Shown here piece after piece: positions 41,728-51,834 of a stretch of 64,000 nt of DNA. Position numbers and translations under genes: made by a program. The stretch is taken from positions 1 through 64,000 of the forward strand of contig JAURNY010000030.1 of the NCBI GenBank assembly GCA_030829955.1, read 5' to 3'. Origin of the DNA: Gammaproteobacteria bacterium (GTDB lineage: Bacteria > Pseudomonadota > Gammaproteobacteria > Eutrophobiales > Eutrophobiaceae). A model generated the notes under the pieces. That model ran no database searches and was not told the origin of the DNA. It worked only from the letters and a program-made list of their open reading frames with translations. The stretch's first letter is position 1. Every line of letters begins with the position of its first letter.

Positions 41728-41756
41728 AAAATAAACCTTATAAAAGGCAATATAAT

Positions 41757-42299
41757 ATGAAAACAAATGGTTACAGTAGAACCGCGGTTATCCTGCATTG
41801 GATACTGGCGGTATCAATATTTTTCCTTTTTATCTCTAGTTGGTGGATGTTAGGTTTGCCGTTGCCAACAAAAGAAATACAGTTTCGCGCATTTCCTTTT
41901 CAGTTACACAAGAATATCGGAATGACTTTAATTTTTGTTGTTCCGTTATTATTGTATGTCCGTTTCAAACATCGTCCGGCACCTGTACCAAGCAGTCATA
42001 TGAAGCCCTGGATGCATAAGCTAGCGACTATTGATCACATTATTGTTTATGTTCTCATTTTAGTAACGTGTATTAGTGGTTATTTATCTTCCGCACATAC
42101 AAAGTGGGATACCACATTGTGGTGGCTTGTAGATCTACCACGTGTTGCTGCTGCTAACGATGATATGAATGAATTATTTTCAGATATACATTTATGGGCG
42201 GCCTGGGGTTTATTAGCGGTTGTCGCGGTGCATATTAGCGGCGCAATTTATCATGCATTTCTTAATGATGGCATTGTCAGGCGAATGATGCGTTGGTGA
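41757..42299 (+). CDS. Cytochrome b561 family protein
   Basis: Four-helix di-haem b cytochrome of the bacterial b561 (CybB) type, moving electrons between quinol and an unknown partner. In 180 residues it keeps the four expected haem ligands: His14 (ILHW), His51 (LHKNIG), His145 (DIHLWAAWG) and His159 (VHISGA). The frame is open from 41643, but the ATG at 41757 matches the family start (YSRTAVILHW) and avoids overlap with the previous gene. A terminator follows. Confidence 0.9.
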   Translation: MKTNGYSRTAVILHWILAVSIFFLFISSWWMLGLPLPTKEIQFRAFPFQLHKNIGMTLIFVVPLLLYVRFKHRPAPVPSSHMKPWMHKLATIDHIIVYVLILVTCISGYLSSAHTKWDTTLWWLVDLPRVAAANDDMNELFSDIHLWAAWGLLAVVAVHISGAIYHAFLNDGIVRRMMRW

Positions 42300-42319
42300 A
42301 TATATTTATTTGCAAATAT

Positions 42320-42340
42320 GTCGCAGTAGCGACCTTTTTT
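42320..42340 (+). terminator. Terminator after the b561 cytochrome gene
   Basis: GTCGC (42320-42324) and GCGAC (42329-42333) form a stem with an AGTA loop, followed by C and six T residues. Confidence 0.85.
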
Positions 42341-42387
42341 CATTTAACGAGTCGGTATATTTCGATAAATGTAATATCCATTCAATC

Positions 42388-43695
42388 TTATCTGATTTTG
42401 TTTTCCCAGTTTTTGGCTTTTTCTAACAGGTTATAATACTCCAATGTAGTGAGTTCTCTATTCTTTAATACTTGTTTGCCAGCAATCCATACGTCGGTAA
42501 CTTGTTGCCGGTTCGCTGAGTAGACAATCTGTGCGGCAGGATCAAAGCAAGGTAATGTCTCTAACTGGTTAAGATTGATAGCAACCATATCTGCCTGTTT
42601 GCCTTTCTTGAGTGAACCAATGCTGTCTTGTTGACCAAGTGCAATGGCGCCATTTAATGTTGCCATTTTTAATGTTGTATGCGCGCCCAGTGCAGTGCTG
42701 TCATTACTGACAACCTTGGCGAGCAGGGCAGCGGTTCTCATTTCACCAAACATATCCAGATCATTATTACTGGCTACACCATCTGTGCCAATACACACAT
42801 TAATACCAGCCTGATGTAATTGTTGAACTGGACAAAAACCGCTAGCTAGTTTTAAATTTGATTCAGGACAATGTGCAACACTAACACCGAGTTTTGCCAA
42901 TTCTTCAATTTCATCTTCTATCAGTTGCGTCATATGTACTGCAATGATACGTGAACTTAGAATACCTAATTCCTTTAAGCGAGCTAAAGGACGCTTGCCA
43001 TTTTTTTCGACTGCATCATTCACTTCAAATGCAGTTTCATGAATATGCATATGAATCGGGATATCCAATTCTTCAGCTAGTACGTTTATGCGTTTTAAGG
43101 GTTCATCAGATACAGTGTAGGGTGCATGTGGCGCAAAGGCGGTAGTGACTAATGGTGAATGACGAAAACTATCATGTACATGTTCACCTTTAATAATATA
43201 ATCATCTGCATTCTCTGCCCATGCTGTTGGAAAATCGATCAGGATTAAACCGACGACAACACGCATACCGGCATTAGCACAAACTTCTGCAGTTTTATCC
43301 GGGAAAAAATACATATCGTTAAAACAGGTTGTGCCGCCACGAATCATTTCAGCTATGGCGAGTTGTGTACCATCTTTAACAAATTCAGGGTTAACCCATT
43401 TTTGTTCGGCAGGCCAGATATAATTGTTTAACCAATCCATTAAAGGCAGGTCATTTGCCAGGCCACGAAATAGATTCATGGCTGCATGAGTATGTGCATT
43501 AATCAGACCCGGAATCAGGACATGTTGGTCGAGAATATATTCCTTATCAGCCTGATAATTTTGCTTTGCTTTATCTGTAGTCTGGATAGCTACTATCACA
43601 CTATCCTTTATTGCCAGACTATGTTCTTCTAATACAGTGTTTTCAGGTTCAACCGGAATGATCCATTTTGCATGTATTAAACTATCGACTTTCAC
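42388..43695 (-). CDS. mtaD: 5'-methylthioadenosine / S-adenosylhomocysteine deaminase (TRZ/ATZ family)
   Basis: Amidohydrolase of 435 residues with metal ligands His68 and His70 (NAHTHAAMN), later HMHIHETAFE near 218, HMTQL near 253 and the aspartate in GTDGVASNND near 307. The TRZ/ATZ family includes the Pseudomonas aeruginosa enzyme PA3170 that deaminates methylthioadenosine to methylthioinosine. As there, it lies next to mtnA and gyrA, and a methylthioinosine phosphorylase is encoded at 62887-63630. MTA is therefore the favoured substrate, with S-adenosylhomocysteine or adenosine as alternatives. The start is GTG. It diverges from mtnA over 92 bp, which must contain both promoters. Confidence 0.88.
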   Translation of the reverse strand: MKVDSLIHAKWIIPVEPENTVLEEHSLAIKDSVIVAIQTTDKAKQNYQADKEYILDQHVLIPGLINAHTHAAMNLFRGLANDLPLMDWLNNYIWPAEQKWVNPEFVKDGTQLAIAEMIRGGTTCFNDMYFFPDKTAEVCANAGMRVVVGLILIDFPTAWAENADDYIIKGEHVHDSFRHSPLVTTAFAPHAPYTVSDEPLKRINVLAEELDIPIHMHIHETAFEVNDAVEKNGKRPLARLKELGILSSRIIAVHMTQLIEDEIEELAKLGVSVAHCPESNLKLASGFCPVQQLHQAGINVCIGTDGVASNNDLDMFGEMRTAALLAKVVSNDSTALGAHTTLKMATLNGAIALGQQDSIGSLKKGKQADMVAINLNQLETLPCFDPAAQIVYSANRQQVTDVWIAGKQVLKNRELTTLEYYNLLEKAKNWENKIR

Positions 43696-43787
43696 TTTTA
43701 TTTTATCCTGTTAATTTTATCTCGCTTGTTAGACACTATATTCATGTTTATTAAATATTGCATTAATCCTAACGGAATTAACTAAAC

Positions 43788-44816
43788 ATGGATAATTTCA
43801 ACGCAGTAAAATGGAAGGCAGGTATGTTGACCTTACTCGATCAACGTAAATTACCGAAAGAATCCATTTATCTTGATTACGATGATGTTAAAAAAGTCGC
43901 AGATGCTATAACGGATATGGTGGTACGAGGTGCGCCTGCAATTGGTATTGCCGCCGCATATGGTGTTGTTCTTGGTGCACGTAAGGCTTATGCCGATCAT
44001 GGTAATGACTGGCGCGATCATATTGAGTCTGACTTACAGTATCTTGCAGAAGCAAGACCAACTGCCGTGAATCTTCATTGGGCGATAAAAGTCATGCGCG
44101 AATACTTTTCCGATATTGAAAATGATCCTGAGGCTATCTTATTAGCAGCAGCAAAAAAGATTCATCAGGATGATATTGATGCCAATCATGAAATGGGAAG
44201 ACTTGGTGCAAGTTTGATTCAACCCAATAGTCAAGTGGTGACTCATTGTAATGCTGGTGCATTGGCAACAGGCGGTTATGGTACGGCATTAGGTGTGATT
44301 CGTAGTGCGTATAAAAATGGATTGATTGATCATGTTTATAGTTCTGAAACAAGACCTTGGTTGCAGGGGGCAAGATTAACTAGTTGGGAACTACAACAGG
44401 ATCATATTCCGGTGAGTCTGGTGATTGAATCAGCGGTATCGACATTGATGTATGCGGGTAAGATTCAATGGCTGATTGTCGGTTCAGATCGCATCACAGC
44501 AAATGGTGATGTGGCCAATAAAATAGGTACGTATTCTCATGCCGTTTCGGCTAAATATCATGGTGTTAAAGTTATGGTGGTTGCACCTGTTTCGACCATA
44601 GATATGACGCTGGAAACAGGTCAGGATATACCGATTGAACATCGTGATCTTGCAGAAATTACCGATATTCAAGGCATCAAAATTGCACCAGAAAATATAC
44701 ATGCCATTAATCCAGCCTTTGATATAACGCCTGCAGAATTGATCGATGTGATCGTCACTGAGAAGGGAATTATTGAGCAACCAAACATAGAAAAAATTCG
44801 GTCTCTTTATGCTTGA
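43788..44816 (+). CDS. mtnA: S-methyl-5-thioribose-1-phosphate isomerase
   Basis: Methionine-salvage enzyme converting methylthioribose-1-phosphate to methylthioribulose-1-phosphate. The 342 residues have VRGAPAIGIAAAYG near 47-59, the catalytic Cys154 in THCNAGALATGGYG and Asp234 in GSDRITANGDVANKIGT. The family also contains eIF2B-related proteins, but these two residues mark the isomerase. The genes for the following salvage steps (mtnB and later) are not in the window. gyrA lies downstream on the same strand. Confidence 0.95.
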   Translation: MDNFNAVKWKAGMLTLLDQRKLPKESIYLDYDDVKKVADAITDMVVRGAPAIGIAAAYGVVLGARKAYADHGNDWRDHIESDLQYLAEARPTAVNLHWAIKVMREYFSDIENDPEAILLAAAKKIHQDDIDANHEMGRLGASLIQPNSQVVTHCNAGALATGGYGTALGVIRSAYKNGLIDHVYSSETRPWLQGARLTSWELQQDHIPVSLVIESAVSTLMYAGKIQWLIVGSDRITANGDVANKIGTYSHAVSAKYHGVKVMVVAPVSTIDMTLETGQDIPIEHRDLAEITDIQGIKIAPENIHAINPAFDITPAELIDVIVTEKGIIEQPNIEKIRSLYA

Positions 44817-44876
44817 TTTTTAAGTAGTTTTTTGTGACTGATTTTCAAAATTTCAGTAGGGTAACAGGCTGAATTA

Positions 44877-44885
44877 TGTTAGAAT
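44877..44885 (+). promoter_or_regulatory. Candidate extended -10 promoter of gyrA
   Basis: TG, one base, then TAGAAT forms an extended -10 box about 60 bases before the gyrA start. No clear -35 is present, which is acceptable for this class of promoter. Confidence 0.45.
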
Positions 44886-44946
44886 CCCAACTTTCATAAA
44901 TAATAAAAATATTAGCTTTTTTTTCTTCCTTTTTAATCTAAAAAAT

Positions 44947-47502
44947 ATGTCTGAATCCGATTTCGCGCGCAATCTATCCCACGTAAATATTGAAGACGAA
45001 ATGCGGCAATCCTACATGGACTACGCAATGAGTGTCATTGTTGGACGTGCTCTTCCTGATGTCAGAGATGGTTTGAAACCGGTTCATCGCCGTGTTTTAT
45101 TTGCGATGAAAGAAATGGGTAATGATTATAACAAGGCCTACAAGAAATCTGCGCGTGTTGTTGGTGATGTGATTGGTAAATATCACCCGCATGGTGATAC
45201 CGCTGTTTATGACACGATTGTGCGTATGGCTCAGCCATTTTCACTACGTTATGTATTAGTCGATGGTCAGGGTAACTTTGGTTCAGTTGATGGTGATGCG
45301 CCGGCTGCCATGCGTTATACAGAAGTTCGTATGTCGCGTATTGCTCATGAAATTCTTGAGGATATTGATAAAAAAACTGTCGATTTCGTTCCTAACTATG
45401 ATGGCTCCGAGCATGAGCCAGTAGTTCTTCCAACACGAATTCCAAATCTGCTAGTTAATGGTTCCAGTGGTATCGCCGTGGGTATGGCGACTAATATTCC
45501 ATCACATAACCTGAATGAAGTTATCAATAGTTGTTTGGCAATAATTGATAATTCAGAGATCACGATATCTGAATTAATGGAACATATTCCAGGACCAGAC
45601 TTTCCTACTGCTGCGATTATTAATGGTTCTTCAGGGATAAAAGAGGCCTATGAAACGGGACGAGGTCGTATTTATGTGCGTGCACGATGCGAGATAGAAG
45701 AACACGATTCCGGTAACAAGATTATCGTTACCGAGTTGCCTTATCAGGTTAATAAAGCGCGTTTATTAGAAAAGATTGCAGAGCTTGTTAAAGACAAAAA
45801 ATTAACTGGTATACGTGAACTGCGCGATGAGTCTGATAAAGATGGTATGCGTATGGTCATCGAGCTCCGTCGCGGTGAAGTTGCGGAAGTTATTTTGAAT
45901 AACCTTTATAAATTTACCGCAATGCAATCTGTATTTGGCATTAATATGGTTGCATTGGCTGATAATCAGCCTCGTTTGATGAATCTCAAGGATATGCTTG
46001 AGTCATTTATCTCACATCGTCGTGAGGTTGTTACACGCAGAACTATTTTTGAACTACGTAAGTCGAGACAACGTGCTCACTTGTTGGAAGGATTGGCAGT
46101 TGCGCTGGCGAATATCGATCCTGTAATTGCCCTGATTAAGGCATCAGCCAGTCCGGCAGAAGCAAAAGAGGGATTGCTTGGTCAAGTATGGGAATCAGGC
46201 ACAGTTGTAGAGATGTTAAAACGTTCTGGTGCTGAATCTTCCCGTCCTGATGATTTGTTGGATGAATATGGCTTAACGGAGAAAGGTTATCGCTTGTCTC
46301 CTGACCAAGCGCAGGCCATTCTTGAATTACGTTTACAGAAACTGACAGGTCTCGAAAAAGATAAGATTCTCAAAGAATATGGCGATCTACTCGATGTTAT
46401 TGCTGACTTGCTCGATATATTGTCTCGGCCAGAGCGTTTAATGCAGGTTATTCGTGAAGAATTACTTGATGTCCAACAGCGTTATGGTGACAAACGTAAA
46501 ACTGAGATCGTGCAAACCCAGGAAGATCTTAGTATGGAAGATCTCATCAATGAAGAAGATGTGGTTGTGACATTATCACATGCGGGTTATGCCAAGTCGC
46601 AACCGATTGACACCTATCGTTCACAACGTCGTGGTGGTCGTGGTAAGACGGCAACGTCGGTCAAGGATGAAGATTTTATTGATAAATTATTTATTGCCAG
46701 TACACATGACACGATACTTTGTTTTTCTAGCAGAGGTAAGTTGTACTGGTTGAAGGTTTATCAACTTCCGCAAGCGAGTCGTACTGCCAGAGGTAAACCT
46801 ATTATTAATCTGTTGCCACTAGAAGAAGGTGAACAGATCAATGCAATCTTGCCAATTCGCGAATACAGCGATGACAAATTTGTCTTTATGGCAACCGCTG
46901 ATGGTACGGTTAAGAAAACTGCATTAACAGAATTTTCACGTCCTCGTCCAAGCGGCATTCGTGCAATCGAACTTGTTGATGGTAATAAATTGATTGGTGT
47001 TGAACTGACAGATGGTGAACATGATGTCATGTTGTTTAGTAATGCCGGTAAAGTTGTTCGTTTTCCTGAAACACATGTTCGGGCGATGGGGCGAACAGCA
47101 AAAGGTGTGCGCGGTATCCGTTTGCAGGATGGGCAACGTGTGATGTCACTTATTATTGTAGAAAGTGAATCGTCAGCAATTTTGACAGCAACGGAAAATG
47201 GTTATGGTAAGCGTACAGCGGTAGAAGATTATCCTGCCAAGTCTCGTGGTGGTGCCGGTGTGATATCAATTCAGGTTTCGGAACGAAACGGAAATGTTGT
47301 TGGTGCTGTTGCCGTCGAAGAAGAAGATGAAATCATGTTGATTAGTAGTCAAGGCACATTAATCAGAACACCTGTGAAAGATATTTCAGTATTTGGTCGT
47401 AACACACAAGGCGTGCGTCTTGTGAATCTTGGTGATGAAGAAAAACTCGCAGGTCTGGAACGTATAGTTGATATAAATAACGAAGACGATAGCGTAGAAT
47501 AA
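44947..47502 (+). CDS. gyrA: DNA gyrase subunit A
   Basis: Breakage-reunion subunit of gyrase, introducing negative supercoils. It has 851 residues. The catalytic Tyr124 is in [10 protein letters not shown], and the quinolone-resistance region is [10 protein letters not shown]. Thr85 stands where E. coli has Ser83, while Asp89 (E. coli Asp87) is kept. The C-terminal beta-pinwheel carries the GyrA box QRRGGRG needed for DNA wrapping. It heads the gyrA-serC-pheA-hisC-tyrA-aroA order, as in Pseudomonas. Confidence 0.98.
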   Translation: MSESDFARNLSHVNIEDEMRQSYMDYAMSVIVGRALPDVRDGLKPVHRRVLFAMKEMGNDYNKAYKKSARVVGDVIGKYHPHGDTAVYDTIVRMAQPFSLRYVLVDGQGNFGSVDGDAPAAMRYTEVRMSRIAHEILEDIDKKTVDFVPNYDGSEHEPVVLPTRIPNLLVNGSSGIAVGMATNIPSHNLNEVINSCLAIIDNSEITISELMEHIPGPDFPTAAIINGSSGIKEAYETGRGRIYVRARCEIEEHDSGNKIIVTELPYQVNKARLLEKIAELVKDKKLTGIRELRDESDKDGMRMVIELRRGEVAEVILNNLYKFTAMQSVFGINMVALADNQPRLMNLKDMLESFISHRREVVTRRTIFELRKSRQRAHLLEGLAVALANIDPVIALIKASASPAEAKEGLLGQVWESGTVVEMLKRSGAESSRPDDLLDEYGLTEKGYRLSPDQAQAILELRLQKLTGLEKDKILKEYGDLLDVIADLLDILSRPERLMQVIREELLDVQQRYGDKRKTEIVQTQEDLSMEDLINEEDVVVTLSHAGYAKSQPIDTYRSQRRGGRGKTATSVKDEDFIDKLFIASTHDTILCFSSRGKLYWLKVYQLPQASRTARGKPIINLLPLEEGEQINAILPIREYSDDKFVFMATADGTVKKTALTEFSRPRPSGIRAIELVDGNKLIGVELTDGEHDVMLFSNAGKVVRFPETHVRAMGRTAKGVRGIRLQDGQRVMSLIIVESESSAILTATENGYGKRTAVEDYPAKSRGGAGVISIQVSERNGNVVGAVAVEEEDEIMLISSQGTLIRTPVKDISVFGRNTQGVRLVNLGDEEKLAGLERIVDINNEDDSVE

Positions 47503-47551
47503 TAAACGTTTCATCTTGCCCCAATAACTATAATTAAGATAAATTCTTTTA

Positions 47552-48634
47552 ATGTCTTATCGCGCATTTAATTTTTCCCCAGGCCCTGCCATGTTACCTA
47601 ACGAGGTTATGGAACAGGCTATGCAGGAATTTATGGACTGGAATGGAACAGGCATGTCGGTCATGGAGATTGGTCATCGTACTAATGCATTCATTGATAT
47701 CGCCAAACATGCAGAACAATCGCTACGTAGTTTGGTATCTATTCCTGACGATTATCATGTCTTGTTTCTGGCTGGTGGCGCAACGCTACAATTCTCGGTT
47801 GCACCGATGAATCTATTAAGAGGTCGCAAATCAGCTGGTTATATTGTTACTGGGATCTGGTCTGGCAAGGCGCAGAAAATTGCTGAACCTTACACTGAAG
47901 TAAAAACAATCTGTTCATCACAAGCAACAGGTTATCGTTCTATTCCGGCGCGTGAATCATGGCAGCTGGATGATGACATGGCTTATTGTTTTTACACCGA
48001 GAATGAAACAGTAGGCGGTGTTGAGTTTCAATCAGTGCCAGATATTGATGTACCATTGGTTTGTGATATGACCTCATCAATATTATCCAGACCGATCGAT
48101 ATATCGAAATATGGTGCCATTATTGCCGGTGCACAAAAAAATGTAGCGCCTGCCGGGATGACTATCGTTATTGTTGATAAGTCACTTTGTGAACAAGTTC
48201 TACCCGGTACACCTGACTTGTTAAATTATCAACTTCAGGCTGAGCATGATTGCATGCTGAATACACCACCAACATTTAACTGGTATATGGCTGGCTTAAT
48301 GTTTGACTGGATTAAAAACGAAGGTGGTCTTGAAGTGATGGCTGAACGTAATCTGCGGAAATCAGAGGGTCTATATCAACTCATCGATAGCTCTGGTTTT
48401 TATAGTAATGAAGTCGATAGAAGTTGTCGTTCTCGCATGAATGTCGTGTTTTATTTGCCAAATGAAGAATTAACGTCCCTGTTTATTAGGCAATCAGAAG
48501 AGGCAGGTTTATTTGCATTAAAAGGTCATAAAGCCGCGGGTGGTATCAGAGCGAGTCTCTACAACGCCATGCCATCCTCCGGAATAGACAGTCTGGTTAG
48601 TTTTATGACTGAATTTGAGCTTCAACATGGTTAA
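47552..48634 (+). CDS. serC: Phosphoserine aminotransferase
   Basis: Transaminates 3-phosphohydroxypyruvate to phosphoserine for serine synthesis, and acts in pyridoxal phosphate synthesis. It has 360 residues with FNFSPGPAMLP near 6-16, FLAGGATLQF near 72-81 and the PLP lysine Lys196 in AGAQKNVAPAG, plus HKAAGGIRAS near the end. It follows gyrA by 49 bp. In a serine-cycle organism the phosphorylated route would matter mainly when C1 compounds are not used. Confidence 0.97.
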   Translation: MSYRAFNFSPGPAMLPNEVMEQAMQEFMDWNGTGMSVMEIGHRTNAFIDIAKHAEQSLRSLVSIPDDYHVLFLAGGATLQFSVAPMNLLRGRKSAGYIVTGIWSGKAQKIAEPYTEVKTICSSQATGYRSIPARESWQLDDDMAYCFYTENETVGGVEFQSVPDIDVPLVCDMTSSILSRPIDISKYGAIIAGAQKNVAPAGMTIVIVDKSLCEQVLPGTPDLLNYQLQAEHDCMLNTPPTFNWYMAGLMFDWIKNEGGLEVMAERNLRKSEGLYQLIDSSGFYSNEVDRSCRSRMNVVFYLPNEELTSLFIRQSEEAGLFALKGHKAAGGIRASLYNAMPSSGIDSLVSFMTEFELQHG

Positions 48635-48712
48635 AAGCGTCTGAACACTTGTCTACGACTTAACGTCTACGTATCCTGTAGCGTAATTAATAACAACTAA
48701 CAAATTAACCTC

Positions 48713-49804
48713 GTGCCCAAACAAGATAAAACGTCGCTCGATTCACTCCGTAAAGAGATTGATAGCATTGATCAGAAATTATTGGATCTGATCAGTCAGC
48801 GTGCGCTCGTGGCAAAAAAAGTCGCCGAGTTAAAGCAAAGCAGTGGCGAAACAGTGAATTTCTATCGTCCGGAACGCGAAGCACAAATTTTAACAAAGAC
48901 GATTGAGCAAAATCAGGGGCCATTGTCTGATGAAGAGATGGCAAGGTTGTTTCGGGAGATAATGTCGGCTTGTCTGGCTCTGGAACAACCATTAGATATT
49001 GCCTACCTTGGGCCTGAAGGTACGTTTACGCAAACAGCAGCTTTAAAACATTTTGGTCATTCGGTCAATGTGACCTCGTTTGGTAGTATCGATCAGGTCT
49101 TCCGTGAAGTTGAATCGGGTGCATCTCACTATGGTGTTGTACCAGTTGAAAACTCGATTGAAGGTGTGGTGAATCATACTTTGGATATGCTGAATCATTC
49201 TTCGTTATTAATTTGTGGTGAAGTAGAACTTCGTATTCATCATCATTTATTTAGTAAAGAATCAGATATAGATAAAATTGACTGTGTATATTCTCACCAA
49301 CAGTCCCTAGCTCAATGTCGTTCCTGGCTTGATGCGCACTTGATAAAAGCGGAACGGGTTGCTGTTAGTAGTAATGCCGAGGCAGCAAAAATAGCAGCGG
49401 GGAAAGCAAATGTAGCTGCCATCGCCAGCGAGACTGCAGGTGAACTATATAAGCTGAATGCATTGGCAAATAATATTGAAGGGCAACCTGACAACACCAC
49501 TCGCTTTTTAGTGATTGGAAAATCACTATGCAAGCCCTGTGGTAATGACAAGACATCATTGATCTTTTCTGCGCCCAATAAGCCAGGCGCCTTACATCGA
49601 CTTTTAAGCTGTTTTGCCGATAACGGAGTTAGTATGACGCGAATTGAGTCACGTCCTTCCCGTCGTGAGATGTGGGACTATGTGTTTTTTGTTGATGTTG
49701 AAGGGCATGTTGAAGATCCCTCGGTGAAAAAAGCGCTGGAAGAAATAGAAGAGCATTCGTCAATGGTGAAGCTACTTGGTTCATACCCCAAAGCTGTATT
49801 GTAA
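48713..49804 (+). CDS. pheA: Bifunctional chorismate mutase / prephenate dehydratase
   Basis: P-protein of phenylalanine synthesis. The 363 residues have three parts: an AroQ chorismate mutase (about 5-90: LRKEIDSIDQKLLDLISQRA), a prephenate dehydratase (about 95-275: IAYLGPEGTFTQTAA, VPVENSIEGVV), and an ACT regulatory domain (about 280-360: GALHRLLSCFADNGVSMTRIESRPS). The ACT ligand motif ESRP is intact, so phenylalanine feedback is expected. The start is GTG at 48713. hisC starts two bases after its end. Confidence 0.97.
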   Translation: MPKQDKTSLDSLRKEIDSIDQKLLDLISQRALVAKKVAELKQSSGETVNFYRPEREAQILTKTIEQNQGPLSDEEMARLFREIMSACLALEQPLDIAYLGPEGTFTQTAALKHFGHSVNVTSFGSIDQVFREVESGASHYGVVPVENSIEGVVNHTLDMLNHSSLLICGEVELRIHHHLFSKESDIDKIDCVYSHQQSLAQCRSWLDAHLIKAERVAVSSNAEAAKIAAGKANVAAIASETAGELYKLNALANNIEGQPDNTTRFLVIGKSLCKPCGNDKTSLIFSAPNKPGALHRLLSCFADNGVSMTRIESRPSRREMWDYVFFVDVEGHVEDPSVKKALEEIEEHSSMVKLLGSYPKAVL

Positions 49805-49806
49805 TT

Positions 49807-50910
49807 ATGTCTTGTGATTTATTAAGTCTTGCCACTAAAGGTGTTTCAGGTTTACAGCCTTATCATCCCGGTAAACCGATCAGTGATTTAAAACGTGAAT
49901 TAGGTTTAACCGATATCATTAAACTGGCATCAAATGAAAACCCGCTTGGCCCAAGTAAAAGCGTGTTAGATGCGATTGCCAATACGACTGATTTATCACG
50001 TTACCCTGATGGTAATGGCTTTAATCTAAAACAGGCATTAGCAAATAAACATAATGTAATACCGGAACAAATCACATTGGGAAATGGTTCCAATGATGTT
50101 TTGGAGATGACGGCTCGTGCCTTTGTTATGCATATGCATGAAGTGATTTATGCACAACATTCATTTGCAGTTTATCCAATCGTCACCCAGGCAGTTGGTG
50201 CAAGACATGTAGTCGTACCTGCTGTTAAATGGGGTCATGATCTTGAGGCTATGTGTGCGGCGATTACCGATAAAACGCGTTTGATGTTTATTGCAAATCC
50301 CAATAACCCGACCGGGACCTGGACGAATAAACAGGACTTGAAAAAATGTTTAGACAGCATTCCAGAGCATGTCATTGTATTAGTCGATGAAGCATATTTC
50401 GAATATGCGCAAAGCACAGAGCAATATCCCGATGCTAGTCAGTGGTTGGAAGAATTTCCAAATCTAATCGTGACTAGAACATTTTCCAAGGCCTATGGTC
50501 TGGCAGCATTAAGGATAGGTTATTCACTATCTCACCCTGATGTGGCGAATATACTTAATCGTGTCAGACAACCATTCAATAATAATCAGTTGGCATTGGT
50601 GGCAGCCGAGGTTGCGTTGAAAGATGAAGATTATATTCAGCGAAGTGTACAGACGAATGCCGATGGTATGGAATATTTGACGAATGCCTTTGATGATATG
50701 GGTATAGAATTTATTTCATCCCTTGGTAATTTTATTTGTATTGATCTGGAACAGGATGCCGATCCCGTTTATCAGTCATTATTAAAAGCCGGTGTGATTG
50801 TCAGGCCGGTTGCAAATTACGGTATGCCAAATCATTTACGTATATCGATAGGCACAGAAGCAGAAAATAAGAAGTTTATACAGGAACTCGGTAAAATACT
50901 TGCTGCCTGA
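49807..50910 (+). CDS. hisC: Histidinol-phosphate / aromatic aminotransferase
   Basis: Class I/II PLP aminotransferase of 367 residues. The start GLQPYHPGKPI and KLASNENPLGPS near 39-50, NPNNPTG near 164-170, and the PLP lysine Lys228 in RTFSKAYGLAALRIGY are typical of HisC. In this position (pheA-hisC-tyrA-aroA, no other his genes) the homologue is generally taken to act on aromatic 2-oxo acids or prephenate as well as on histidinol phosphate. Which substrate it prefers here cannot be read from sequence. Confidence 0.93.
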   Translation: MSCDLLSLATKGVSGLQPYHPGKPISDLKRELGLTDIIKLASNENPLGPSKSVLDAIANTTDLSRYPDGNGFNLKQALANKHNVIPEQITLGNGSNDVLEMTARAFVMHMHEVIYAQHSFAVYPIVTQAVGARHVVVPAVKWGHDLEAMCAAITDKTRLMFIANPNNPTGTWTNKQDLKKCLDSIPEHVIVLVDEAYFEYAQSTEQYPDASQWLEEFPNLIVTRTFSKAYGLAALRIGYSLSHPDVANILNRVRQPFNNNQLALVAAEVALKDEDYIQRSVQTNADGMEYLTNAFDDMGIEFISSLGNFICIDLEQDADPVYQSLLKAGVIVRPVANYGMPNHLRISIGTEAENKKFIQELGKILAA

Positions 50911-50932
50911 ATAATTTAAGTAATTTCATATC

Positions 50933-51805
50933 ATGTTAATCGAACATTTAAGCATTATTGGCGTTGGCCTAATCGGTGGCTCACTTGCACGTGCCTTACG
51001 TCAAGCAAAGCTTGTTGGGCGCGTGACGGGATGTAATCGAAATGAAGAAACCCTTAAACAGGCAATGGACCTAAATGTTATTGATGATTACTCAATGGAT
51101 GTTGCCGAGGCAGTGAGGTATGCCGATGTCGTTGTCGTAGGTACGCCACTGTCGACAAGTGTTTCATTATTGCCAAAGATCGCTGAGGCAATGAGTAACA
51201 GGACTATCTTGACTGATGTGGGAAGTGCGAAGGGAAGTATTGTGGACGCCGCCAGAAATATATTAGGCAAGCGTATTAATCAGTTTGTGCCTGGTCATCC
51301 AATAGCCGGTACAGAACAAAGTGGTGTCGGTGCATCATTTGCTGAGTTATTTGTAAAACATCGGGTGATATTGACGCCATTACCTGAAAACAATGATGCT
51401 GCAATCAGGTTAATTACGGAAATGTGGCAAGCAGTTGGTGCCGATGTGATTAATCTGGAAGTCAAACATCATGATGACGTGTTAGCGGCAACCAGTCATC
51501 TACCGCATATGCTGGCATATGCTCTGGTGGATTGTTTGGCCGGTATGGAAGAAAGAGAAGAGGTTTTTAAATATGCTGCCGGTGGTTTTGCTGACTTTAC
51601 TCGCATTGCATCCAGTAGCCCCGAAATGTGGCATGACATCTGTTTATCGAATCAGGCTTCATTACTCGAATCAGTAAAATTATTTTCAGAACACTTGCAG
51701 ACATTGCAAAACGCTATCGAACAAAAAGATAGTGTAGCAATATTAAAAATATTCCAACGGGCAAAACAGGCGCGTGATAAATTTGCTCATAAGAAACTGG
51801 TCTAA
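50933..51805 (+). CDS. tyrA: Prephenate/arogenate dehydrogenase
   Basis: NAD(P)-linked dehydrogenase of tyrosine synthesis. It has 290 residues with the Rossmann GVGLIGGSLARALR near 7-20, TDVGSAKG near 97-104, and the catalytic histidines in PGHPIAGTE and in SHLPHMLAYAL. Unlike the Pseudomonas arrangement, it is not fused to aroA: a stop codon and 29 bp separate them. No ACT domain is attached. Confidence 0.94.
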   Translation: MLIEHLSIIGVGLIGGSLARALRQAKLVGRVTGCNRNEETLKQAMDLNVIDDYSMDVAEAVRYADVVVVGTPLSTSVSLLPKIAEAMSNRTILTDVGSAKGSIVDAARNILGKRINQFVPGHPIAGTEQSGVGASFAELFVKHRVILTPLPENNDAAIRLITEMWQAVGADVINLEVKHHDDVLAATSHLPHMLAYALVDCLAGMEEREEVFKYAAGGFADFTRIASSSPEMWHDICLSNQASLLESVKLFSEHLQTLQNAIEQKDSVAILKIFQRAKQARDKFAHKKLV

Positions 51806-51834
51806 TAACACTCTATAGTTACTAAATTTAAAGT

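Noticed and set aside
41643-41756. Longer b561 cytochrome starting at 41643
   Set aside because: It would overlap the preceding gene by 85 bases and add residues unlike the family; the ATG at 41757 matches the conserved start.
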